A stretch of DNA of 64,000 nucleotides from Patiria pectinifera (Eukaryota; Echinodermata; Asteroidea; Valvatida; Asterinidae). Below the pieces are notes generated by a model. It saw only the letters and a list, made by a program, of their open reading frames with translations, searched no databases and was not told the DNA's origin. The stretch is from assembly GCA_029964075.1 (NCBI GenBank), contig CM057135.1, positions 28,385,366 through 28,449,365 of the forward strand, written 5' to 3'. Position numbers and translations under genes: made by a program. Of the stretch, positions 44,201 to 56,200 are shown piece by piece (position 1 is the first letter of the stretch; each line of letters opens with the position of its first letter).

Positions 44201-47200
44201 CCTTTTATTCTTAAAGCCTTTCCACTGTGATGCTACAGCTCAAAATCTGTTCACCGCAAGTCTGCAATATGTTGAACTCCAGACGAGTTGAATTACAGTT
44301 TAAGTAGATAAACTTTTGTATTCATACCTAAATTTTGAGGTAACTCCACCTACCCAAAGTTATTTCAACTCAGTTTGTGTTCACACTACAGTCTTTTACC
44401 CAGGTTAAATTTATTCAACAAAAGACCCTTGGTATTTACTTTGTCCATAGTGAACAAAATTAAAGAGCAATTTTTATCTCTGACGGAGATGATGGTTTTC
44501 CTGTGAGAGAGTTATAATTTTCGTTATGAACATGAAGTAATGTGCGTGTTCTACATAACCCCTGTGTGCTTAGTCTATGGGAGAGTGTTACATTACAGGG
44601 ACAAAGGGAAACACAAAGCATTGTCCTCGAGAGTATAGTAAAATAAGAGTGTCTGAGGTATCTTACCTGTGTGTGGAGAGCTACGGAGGCCCGGCCGGCG
44701 TATTGTGCCATGCGGTGACGGACATTCATGTGATTGCACATTGTCTGGGTGAACAAAATAAAACAGTCATGAACTAATCGTCGTTACTCGCAGCAGAAGC
44801 TGAATTGCGAAGGATGCAGCTACAACGTAGTCAAGCCAAAGGCATGTTAAAGGGAATATACATCATTTGCTTTTGCTGTAATTTTCAGAAATGGATGGAA
44901 TTGGGGGGTTGGAAATATATAGCAAATATAGTTACACTGACTTTTTTGAGGTTTTGGGTTCAAAAATGCTATAAAAACCAAGAAAAACAATCATTTTCCT
45001 GTAGTCTGGTTCCCTGACTCCATATAAGAAGAAACAGAGCAGTTTACATACATTGGGGAATTGTAAGGTCAGGGAACCAGTCTAGCTGGCTTGTACCCGT
45101 TCATAGGTGTGTAATCGATTGCAAACAAGTGCGATGGTCAATTGGGGCCAGTATTTGAAAAAAAAGCCAGTTTTTTCCAACGCTGGTCGGCTGACCAGCG
45201 TTGGAAATTGATACAAAAATACCACTTTTCTTGAAAATGACAGTATACCAGGTGCCATTTTACAGGATGCTTTACACTGTCATTCACTAATAGTCCAGCA
45301 AGGTTTTTCAAAATGATTTGGTAGTTTTATTTTTTGATGTTTGCAAATGTTGTATTTTCCCTTTAAGGTGCCTTAGGCAGCCGCCATACACCCTGTCTAG
45401 CCTAAAAAAATCCTCCAAAAGCTTCAGTTGGGTTTGAAGGACTCAGAAGCATAAGGGTAACTGTGACTGGAATGTCAGGCCAGTGCAAGTATTTTGAAAT
45501 TGTCGTGAATCAAATAACTTGTGTCAAAGGTTATGGACTTAAGGTACAGGAGTTGAAAGCTTACCTGTACGTTCTGTTTATCCAATAGTGACGGGTAGGA
45601 CTGGTCTGCATGGATGGCTACAGCCAAAGCTCGATGAACCAAGATATCCGAGTATCTAAACGGATAGAGAGAATGAAAAATTAAGTTGTCAACTTTGGTC
45701 TCCTTTGTTTCAATACCATTAATAGCAATGTTATTATTATGGAAGGCTTAATTCTGAACTAAGGAATAGTGAGTATTTTCAGTAAACCAATTTTCAATTT
45801 GAAAAAGCTGGTTGATTAGCAGTGTTGTAGTCAAGATAAATCAGTCGAGAAATGACAAGTACATCACAAGTAAATCACAAGTCAATTCACAAATTCAGTC
45901 ACAAGAAACAGAGGATGGTCAATAACAAAGGATTACCTTTGTCATATTTAATTTGAACAGCTGGCGAGCTGACGGAATGACTTGTGAGGGACTTGTGAGG
46001 GACTTGTGACGGACTTGTGAGGGACCTGTGAGGGACTTGTGAGGCACATGTGAGGACTTGTGATAGACTTGTGGTTGACTTGTGATGGACTTGTGATGGA
46101 CTTGTGATGGACTTGTGATGGACTTGTGGTGGACTTGTGATGGACTTGTGATGGACTTGTGATGGACTTGTGAGGGACTTGTGAGGGACTTGTGAGGGAC
46201 TTTTGATGGACTTGTGATGGACTTGTGGTGGACTTGTGGTGGACTTGTGGTGGACTTGTGATGGACTTGTGATGGACTTGTGATGGACTTGTGATGACTT
46301 GTGATGGATTTGTGATGGATTTGTGATGGACTTGTGAGGGACTTGTGATGGACTTGTGATGGACTTGTGATGGACTTGTGGGGGACTTGTGATGGACTTG
46401 TGATGGACTTGTGGGGGACTTGTGATGGACTTGTGAGGGACTTGTGAGGGACTTGTGATGACCTGTAATCCATTACAAGTACCTCTGCTGCAACACTGTT
46501 AACTGGAAGAGGCAAAACCAGTTTCTTACCTTCTAATTGGCGAGGTGAAGTGTGTATAGATGGGCGCAGCCAACCCGTAATGGAAGAAATCCTCAAAGGG
46601 GAGGGTGCCGCTGCTGAAGTACAGTGCCTGGGTCATACAGCGGGTCGTCATCATTCGGAGGAGATTGTTGAAGAATGGTTCGTCTGGTATGACCGCCTTG
46701 TCTAAAGATTGGGCCAGGGCATGGCCGCTGTCTACTTGAAGCTCCACGCCCTGCAATTATTAAATTATTTTGAAAGATTTTGACAAACTTCACATTTCTA
46801 TTGTTTTGCTTCTATAGCGCTCTCTCCCTGATAAAATCAAAGATGAAAACTTTCAACATGACAGATCCGATGATACATCAATCTAATGACCATAATTAGG
46901 TCAATAGCTCAGGGTCAAAAGTGCATTCATTTCCCCACTGCACAGGTTGAGTCAAAATAAGCGAAACCCAAATGTCGGGACTGTTATTTTAGTGAAGTTC
47001 TGCATGTAGCACTTTCAAAATCTAGGATATGAAAGCCCAATTCATAATCTTTCTTTCAGTGCAAGAATCATTCAAATCACTCATATACTTTTCAAGTTAT
47101 GGAATTTTAAACACAAACACCGTTTTAAAGTTCTGTCCACGGATCACAAGAAGGCAAGTGTTCTTTCAGTAAAACTAAAACAAATCACATAGGGATGCTT

Positions 47201-50200
47201 GTGAATTGTTTTTATTTCGCTGAAAGAACCGCACCTTTTTTGTGATCCGTGGACAGAACTTTAAAACGGTGGTTTTGTTTAAAATTCTGTAACTTGAAAA
47301 GTACATAAGTGATTTGAATGATTCTTGTACTAAAAGAAAGCTTATGAATTGGGCTTTCATATCCTAGATTTTGAAAGTGCTACATGCAGAACTTCACTAA
47401 AACAATAATCCCGACATTTGGGGTTTGCATTTTTTGACTCTGTACTGCAAAATGAGACTTTCTGACTTTAAGCTCATTTTGTGGTGACAGATTACATATG
47501 TTGAGAAAAAAATCATGGAGGAACCAGTCACTGGCAATACGTTCAGATGGACATTTTGCCTGGTAATCTGTTTTTCGCTAAACAAATCTTTACTGTGCTT
47601 ACCTTAGCCAGAGCTGCTTTGATGACAGGTTCATAGCTGGATGGGGAGGGCGTGGGGTGGCGTCGCAGCGTGGCACATTGAGGGAACTCCTCATGGATCT
47701 TCTTGGCTACCGAGATGTTGGCCAGCAACATGAACTCCTCTACCATGGAGTTGGTCTCTCTGAAACAGAATAAAAAACAGTTCACAATAAATGTAAGAAA
47801 AAAGTTGCTGCAAACTGCTTATCAAGAGAAGTATGTAAATCTTAAATTTCCATGGCCTGGCATTTCGATCACAAAATGCCATTCTGCTATGATCAAAATG
47901 TCAGGCCTCAATTGTTTTACTGAACATGAAAATTGACTTGATTTAGAAAGAAACACCCCCCCCCAAAAAAAGAATAAAGAATACGGAATAAATTTGATTA
48001 ACTCAAGAAGAGTCACAAATAAAACAACACAGAGGAACTGAAGGAGACTGAAGTGAAGTAAACAAATCTTTAAAAGCCATGAGTTTTTGCAACGATCTTG
48101 CCATGACCTAGGGAACAACACGGATGCCAGCTTACCTCAACTCCTTCTGCTGTACTTCGATGGGGTCGTGTGTTTCGCTGTCCATGCTGAAGCGAATCTC
48201 TGGGGATGCTAGAACAAGTGCCCTGGAAAAAAAGACAGGAAATGTACAATAAACACTTTGAACTTAAGGTAATTTATAATGGAATCTGCTTTGAAATGCA
48301 CAAATTATTTAGCAAAATGCACAAACCAATCCTTTGCTGGATAAATAGACCATCTTTGTTTAACACTTGTCAACACTGGTGACCTTTAACGGTAGAGTAC
48401 CTCATTTGTTATTTGTGCATTGTTTTCGTTTGAAGCAACAAAAGTGCTCAAAATCTAAAGAAGGGTGTTTAACAACTAACCTGATGAACTTTTAGCTCAG
48501 TGAATGCTGTATATTCCGAGAAAACAATATTCTAGGATCTCAATTTCAATTTAAAAGATGCTGAGTCATGTTTTGAATTGCGCCCGACATCAGCATCCGG
48601 GACACGTTCTCATTCAGCCGATTGCAGCTACACGATGTCACGCACTGAACCGACGAATTATAGCAAATGCGCTCGCATGTGCGTCATGTCAATGCTTGCG
48701 CGCACCCATTTACGACTTTGCCGAATTAAAAATAAACTACTAACGGAAAGTTCCAAAAATGCATCTTTCACAGGGAGTTTAGCCCCATTACCATCTTGAA
48801 ACCAAGTATGCTTTTCAACAATAATTTGGTCAGTTACTTTTTGGATAGCTACAAATGATCTACTCTACCTTTAAGCTGCAAATGATTTCAGTTAAAAACA
48901 GGTACACATGCATACATTAGTGCACACTTAAAAAATCTGACATAGATTGAGAAAATAGTTGCAAGCTCAGTCGTTAACATTTTGGTCAGATATTGAATTT
49001 AAAAGGGAGAACAGGAAAACACTGACGTTGCAAGGAAAATTGAAAGTCTTCCAAATTTACTCATGATTATTCTAATATCAAAACAGTTGTTATCAGTCAA
49101 ATGTGTCCATACCCGTTGTCCAAGCGCTTCTGTTTGAGTATCTTGGCCAGTCGGTTCAGTCCTCTCAAACCCAGGGTGACGTTGTCATTCATGGACTTGT
49201 CGTCAATCCTCAACTGTGCTTCCTCATAGGTAAACGCTGCCTGCAACATCACAAACCAAATTTAAAATTTTCTCTAAAAATGGTGATAAAAATGTACTCT
49301 TACAGTTTTGTGGCTCACAACGATTAAAAAGAAAGACAACAGTGTTTGACTTTTGATTGCATTTTTAAATATTTAAGGGTAAGGACCAAACCATCGCGCT
49401 TTCAACGGAAACCTATGCTTTCGTGTCAAGAAAAATTAAGATGCATTTTCAGTTTTCTCAAAAAGTATATCTACTGAGCTTAAAACTCTGACAGGTTAGT
49501 TTTTAAAAACCTGCTTTCAATTTATTGTATTGTTATTTGTAAGAAGAACTTGCGTTGGGGTGATGTAAATCAATAATAGGTTTTGCACTTCACCCTTATA
49601 TAAACACTATACACTGTGTGTTACCTACCTCACAAAAAAAGTAAAAAAAAAAAAAACTCGGACTCACCTCCACGACCGACCTCCCCTGCTTTCTAGTGCA
49701 GACGTCTAACCACACAACCACCGAGCTTGTGGGATCGGTTGGCTGGTTCGAATCCGACGTACATGTGGCATCGGGTACCACAATTAAACTATTCATATAG
49801 CATGAATTTGCATCAGGGTGATGTGAATCAATATTAGGCTTTTGCCAGTCACAGACGTATAACACTTTATACTCAGTGTGCTCAGTTATTGCAATGCTGT
49901 TCTTAAGCTAATGAGTGTTGTAACTTAAAAAGCAGCAAAATCACTTCTTCTTATTGTGCAAATGATGACCATTACCAAGTTTACAGTTGCAGCATGTAAC
50001 AAATCTCTTGTGTGAGTTTGTGAGTTTCTGAAAAGAACTGGAGAAACTTCTTCACCCTGCAAATCTTCAAATGTTATCTTCCTTTACTTACCCGTGAGCG
50101 TATGATACTCTTGGTGAACCTAGTGCTGACTATCTCGGCTTTGTGAGTCACCTCCCAGATGCAGGTGAAGGCAAAACGCTCCTCGTTACCCCGCAGTGAG

Positions 50201-53200
50201 CAAAGATTGGAACTCAGCAACTCCGGTACCATGTCAATCCTCTGGGTACAAGAACGATAGTCACAACCTTAGTCCCTGAGATGCACTTTTAATCCTACAC
50301 CGGGTTGCATGACAGACTTAGTAAGGTGACTTGCAAATGATTAACAAACACAACTAAATTTACTAATGCACAACTGCTGGAGATTTTCAAAAGCATTTAT
50401 TTCATTAAAATACCTTGTCTGAGTTGATTTTTTTTCAAGTTTTCTTACTTTATCCACGAGATACACTGTTGTACCTCTGTTGAAGGCTTCATCATCTAAG
50501 GCATTGCCAGGCCGGATGAAATGGGTCACATCGGCAATGTGCACGCCGACCTGAAATATAAAAGTAAACAGGTCGTATAACTGGGTTTTTAAAGCCTGTA
50601 TTTATGGAATCAACAGTACTCTCTACAGTTGTTATCAAATCACTCAAAAGTCAATCATTAGTCGGTCACAGGTTAATCGTAAGTCACTCACAAGTCATTT
50701 ATAAGTCACTCATGATTCACTCATGAGTCAACCACAAATCAATCATTAGTCAGTCACAAGTCACTCCTAAGTTAATTAAAATGTAATTTTAAGTCACTCA
50801 CAAGTCAATCGTAAGTCACTTACAAGTCACTCATGAGTAACAAGTCAATCATAAGTCAGTCGCAAGTCACTCATAAATCACTCACGTCACTCATAAGTCA
50901 CTCACAAGTCACTTATGTGTCAGTAACAAGTCAATCATAAGTCAGTCACAAGTCAATCACAAGTCAATCACAAGTCAGACACAAGTCACTCATGATTCAA
51001 TCACAAGTCAGACACAAGTCAATCACAAGTCAGACACAAGTCAGTCACAAGTCAATCACAAGTCAATCACAAGTCCATCAAAAGTCAATCACAAGTCAAT
51101 CACAAGTCAATCACAAGCCAGTCACAAGTCAGTCACAAGTCAGTCACAAGTCAATTGCAAGGTCACACATAGCAGGTGTATCTGCAGGATCCTTACCTCT
51201 AGGTTTCCATTGTCAAGTTCTCTACAGTGCAACGCATCGTCGATGTCTGTACATCCCGGCGGATCCACACTGCAGATATCCAGATGTCGCAGGTCTTCCC
51301 GAACCTTCACATCCTTCAAGGCACAAAGAATTCTTTTAGTTGAAATAATGTGAAAAGCACTACTATCTCAAAACTCAACGCTTTACTGAAAAGCTTCCGA
51401 AAGGTCAAATATAGACAATTTTGGGGACAGAAGACGGTGAGTTATGGGGGAGTGTCCAATTACTCTCAGTGATTTTTATGATTCTAAGTCTGCGACTTTG
51501 TAAATAATTTGGTTATGGCTTGGAGTTACACGCATGCTTATGGTAGCGGCTACAGCCACTTCCGATAGACGCGCATGTTAGTGAAGCCATAGCCAAGTCA
51601 TTCGGACGCGGCTGTACACGGGATCCTTCACGGCTCTGTCATGTGTGTGAGAGCGCTACAGAAAAAGTACTGAAACAATACTTCAACTGTTTTGAAAAAA
51701 AGGAAAGACTTGAAGGAAAAGTTAAACAAGGAATGTAAAGTTCTCGATCGTTGAGTACCTCTTCCGTGATACCCCATGGCATCTTGGGAAGGAAACTGAG
51801 CACTGACTCGGAGAACGGCAGGTGGGGTACGTCGTGCTCTAGAAGCAGAACTTCATTCTCCGTGTCTCGGTCTCCGATCTCGCCAAGAAGACGGACAAAG
51901 TGACCCTGCGGAAAAAATGGACGTATAAGAATTGAAAAACATAACTCTTCAATGCTCTGTCTCGGACATCACATAACGCTGAAATTGCCCAGATATTTGG
52001 TGATTACTTTTTGTCCCTTTTTGAGTTATGTGTATTAAGTGACTGGACTCACCATGGGATACCTTGAGGTCCTCGGCCAGCTATCGATGCTCACGATGAT
52101 CCTCTGTCCCTGTAGTGATGCAGCCTGGCGGGTCTCGATGCGTATCTTGGGAATCTTCTTCTCTGCTGCCATGAAGAGATGGCGCGTGCCCTGGGAGAAA
52201 AATGACTCGCTTGAATACTAAAATTTCAGTTTGCGAAAAACCTACGGGTGAAATAATATCACAGAGATTTCAATATCAAAGAGCTTTGTATTTAAACAAA
52301 TTCGTAAATACTGGTGAGAACATGCTATTCAATGAATACCTCCATGTTGTTGGACGGTTGTAAAACACCGCAGTAAGGCCTCCAGTTACGCTTGACAATC
52401 CCGACCACTTTCCCAGTCGGCTGCGAGTTTGCGGGTCGGCTGCTGTCCGAGTTCTCAACCTTGAAGGTAACAAAACAAAAAGTAACAAAAAGTAACAATG
52501 TTTAAAAAAGAAAAATGGATCAAATGGATCAAATGGATCATTCTAGAAACTTAAGGGTCCAAGGGGTAACATTTTTCCCGCCCCTGTTACTTTGGTACTT
52601 TGTAATTTGCTATTTAACCCCCCTGCTATTTAAGCAATCACGGACTGTCAGAATTCACTTCCACTTCCCCTGCTATACTTTTAACAAAAGCTAGTCACCA
52701 GCAGTCAGATCATATGTCAAGCAAGCACTGCGACTAGTCAAACTGGGTCAACAGACAAAGCAGGCAAGTTGTGGTCACAGCTGTTTTATCGCTCACCCGG
52801 AGTCAAAGCATAGCTGTATCAAGTAACTTAAACAGTCCAGGTCAGCCAATCCTGCTTTATGTGGGCTGGGAATTCTTAACTGTTGAAAACAGTCACTTGC
52901 TTTTGAGTTTGAACGCAAGGACTACTTGGCACAGACTGTATGTTTGCATAGAAGGTTAATTCACTAAGCAGTATTTTGCGCTATGCAGCTCAAGGAAATT
53001 TGCCCCAAAATGTGAGATTTAAACGATGGAGAGTTATGGATTTCACCTCCTCAAAATCCTTCTCGCCTTCTTCCTCTTTATCCGCCTTGTCGACGGCAAC
53101 GACGGAAGACGGACAGGTCCACTGGTGCTTGGGTAGTATCACTATGGCAACGATGTCCCCATTCACTGCTCGATTCTGATTGGCCAGTCCCTTGATGAAT

Positions 53201-56200
53201 ATCTAACACAACAGAAAGGAAGTTCTAAATTCGAATCCTACAAATCAATTACTTTTCTGTCAACAATTTTGTGCTCATTTAACCCTAACCTTCCCAAATC
53301 CTCCAAACTCTTCTTTGCAAAATGGAGGATTTTGCAGGATTGGGGCTATATGGCAAAAGTGTGTTGCTGATTTCGGAGGATGCACTGTGTCAAGGTCTTA
53401 GGCCTGACCTTGTATTGTTTATGAATTTAGGCCTATATTATACTTGAAATCCTCCACACTGCTACAGAAATTCACTGGCCCTGCCTTAACATATTTACAG
53501 TGATTGCTGGAGGATTTTGCAGGACTGAGGCTGCATGCTTTTTTTACATGGAGGCAGCTGGAGGATTTTGCAGGATTGAGGTTACATCCTAAAAATAAAC
53601 GTACTATGATGGCGAGCCTGTTCAGTCAAAAATTCTCACAATGATTTTACTGTTATATTTTGATTCAATTGAAAAGTTGAACAATGAAATTGACTGAAGC
53701 GGGGCTTGAACCTGCGACCTCCGCATAACCGATCTGGTGCTCTACCAACTGAGCTATCCAGCCCTATGTTGGTGGTTCCCTAATTAGTCAATATCTTTGT
53801 TCAAGGGGCGCGAGTCAGAAGCCATTAAACCCGTATATGCCATACAGCCAGGGATCACGCCCAAATATCCGAAGATCGCAGGTTCAAGCCCCACTCCAGT
53901 CAATTTCTGTGTTCAACTTTCCAATTGTTACAATTCACCTAGTCAGTTTCCCCGTAAGGTTCATTTGGATACTTTGATTCCAAATGATTCTACACTCACC
54001 ATCTGTTCCTCCCCATGGATGCTGACGTTTCCCTCCCTGAAGTTCTCTGAGCTGGCGTGGAACGTCCCCTGCTTGACTGTGCCGTTCTTGACGGCCGACT
54101 GGAGCTGGGTCGCTGACATGTGCTCGGGGAAGAGGACCTTACGCCCTCCGTCGGAGCTGATGTCCGAATCTCGCTATCCCAAGGAGAAAGACAGATCCAA
54201 TTGTTTCACTAATTAGAACCCTCCTATTCTTATAACTATCACAAACTGTCAAAAAAACCTAATCCGTACCTCTCTCAATAGCTTTTGTACAGGCTGGTCA
54301 CCAACTACCAGAAACCCCGATGATTTAACCGTACAACTGTCAAAGGCGGTTGAAGTGGTTTGATAGACAGGGTGACCATTAATACTGTTACAGCTTGTGT
54401 AGCAGCCAATGATGAAGGTGGAACCATACACGACGTGAGTCTTTGGCCCCTTACTTCTACATTCTCAAATAAAATTACCTGAATATTCACCCACCTTTTT
54501 TCTCTCATTCTCAGCCGAGGCAATCTGGGCTAACCTGTCGATCAACTCTGGCTTGGCTATAAGCGACTTCACATACTCGTGAACTGTGAGGGGCAAGAAG
54601 GTGAGACGCCTTGACAGTAAATTCAACATAAAAATACTGAGTATTTTTTGTTTACTTTAAAAAAAAATTGAAAATTACTTCTTTTTTTTAATTCACCTTA
54701 AATCGTTCATAATCTTACCACTCAACCATCGAGCTTGCCAGGGTCAGCTGGCTGGTTCGAATCTCACAACATGCAGAAATTCAAACAAGCCAGATTCAAA
54801 CCATCAGATTCGAACCACCAGATTTGAACCATCAGATTTGAACCACCAGCCAGCCGATCCTGGCAAGCACGATGGTCGAGTGGTAAGAAGACTGCACCAA
54901 TAAGCGGGTCATGGGTTCGAGTCCCACCCGAGTACTTTGCACAATTTTTCTCACAGTATACAGCGTTTATAAAATACATCAGGGAAGGGCAAAACCCAAT
55001 ATTGAATTGAAAAATTTAGTAGACAATGTAAAATTCTCTTTTTCAGGTCGGTGTTGTGGTATTTTCCTCGCCTTCCACCCCTGTTCGATTACCACCTGGG
55101 CCAACATGTGGATTGGGTTTTCAGTCCCTACCTGATTCCGTGGGTTTTCCCCAGAATATCAGTCTGGGGTTTTCCTCCCACCTCTGAAACTGTAATTTCT
55201 TGTCATTGTCTTCTCTCTACAGGTTTCTTCAGGCTTGTGAGCTACAGTGCCCAGGGTCCTTTTGAGGAATCCTTGGTTTCATTACCAGATATAATTAATA
55301 ATAATAATTAATACATTACAACCAATATTCTCTACCAACCTGTATATGCCAACATGCCATCCTCCCTTGCTTTGTCCCGATTAGCCATGTCGTTAGTCAG
55401 CAACACAACGCTGACCCCTCTCTCGTCATCTCCATCCGTGACCTTTGACCCCTGCTTCCTGGCCCTCTCCAGGTGGTCTTTGTACCATTTGGCCGCCTGT
55501 CTGATCAGCCTGTCGCTGTAATCATTAGGTGATTCTCCAGCTTTCCTCTCCGAATACGTCTCCCTTTCGAAAAAAAAACCAAACTTTTTTTTTTCATTCA
55601 AATTTTCAAATACATTAACACTAACCCCCTAGGCCCTTTTTACAAATAAGGGAACCATCCAAAAAATCCTCCAAAATGTTGCATTTATGTTCTAATGAAG
55701 GATACCCAGCGCCTCAATCCTGCAAAATCGTCAGACAGTCGTGCCTCTCAAAATGCAATCATCCTCAATCCTCCAAGATCCTCCCATTCAAACACCATTC
55801 ATCCTTAATCCTCCAAAATAATCCAACAGAATTTTGGAGGATTGAGGAGTAGTATAGGGTTAAAGGACATTTTTTTCAGCAGTTTATCACAAGCATTAGA
55901 AAGTGCATACTCGGCCTTTTCCCATCTTTTGAACTTTGTTACTTTTTAACTTCTTAACCCTAACCCTGCCAGACGCAGCACAGTGCATCAGGTGGAAAAG
56001 TCTGGTGCACTTTGATGGAAAATGCTACCAACACCAGTGCAGAAGACCTGATGGATCTTGCTACACTGGGCAGGCTTGTCACTTTGACAAGTGTTGCATG
56101 TTGCTGCGTTTGGCAGGGTTTCTAGCCAAAATACCCTGGAGGGTTAGGGTTAATGCAGGCACTGCAAATAGTAATAGGTAATTTTCATACAACTCAAGTC

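Larger units (their letters stand above)
20269..44666 (-). other. DIS3 intron 19 (24.4 kb)
   Basis: Separates the RNB exons from the S1 exons. It holds no recognisable gene on either strand; the ORFs are short and many coincide with repeats. Contents in order: repeat F (20728-20905), TTAA element (22022-22169), hAT-like element (26510-27512), triplicated SINE (27720-28205), 200-bp tandem array with a TTAA MITE (28410-29440), MITE D2 (29912-30180), repeat B2 (30822-31412), palindromic element G (31740-32094), AAAC microsatellite (35781-35824), G-rich minisatellite (36346-36552), TTAA element (37059-37271), 155-bp tandem repeat (38561-38985), palindromes (39562-39628), repeat B3 with nested MITE (43275-44041), repeat F2 (44536-44645). 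The spans 22170-26509, 32095-35200 and 40800-43270 hold nothing I can name beyond homopolymer runs. Confidence 0.6.

Noticed and set aside
45979-46468. CRISPR-like direct repeats
   Set aside because: The unit is 11 bp with no spacers, in an animal intron.
45919-46596. 225-codon minus-strand ORF with [11 protein letters not shown] repeats
   Set aside because: It is the translation of an 11-bp minisatellite whose unit has no stop; its start lies in the wrong frame over DIS3 exon 17.
50992-51339. 115-codon plus-strand ORF of [11 protein letters not shown] type
   Set aside because: Translation of the 11-bp array in intron 11 running antisense into exon 11.
53691-53764. tRNA gene on the minus strand
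   Set aside because: D and T arms are good, but the anticodon stem has two mismatches, position 33 is not T, and an inverted partner is nearby; it is a SINE head.
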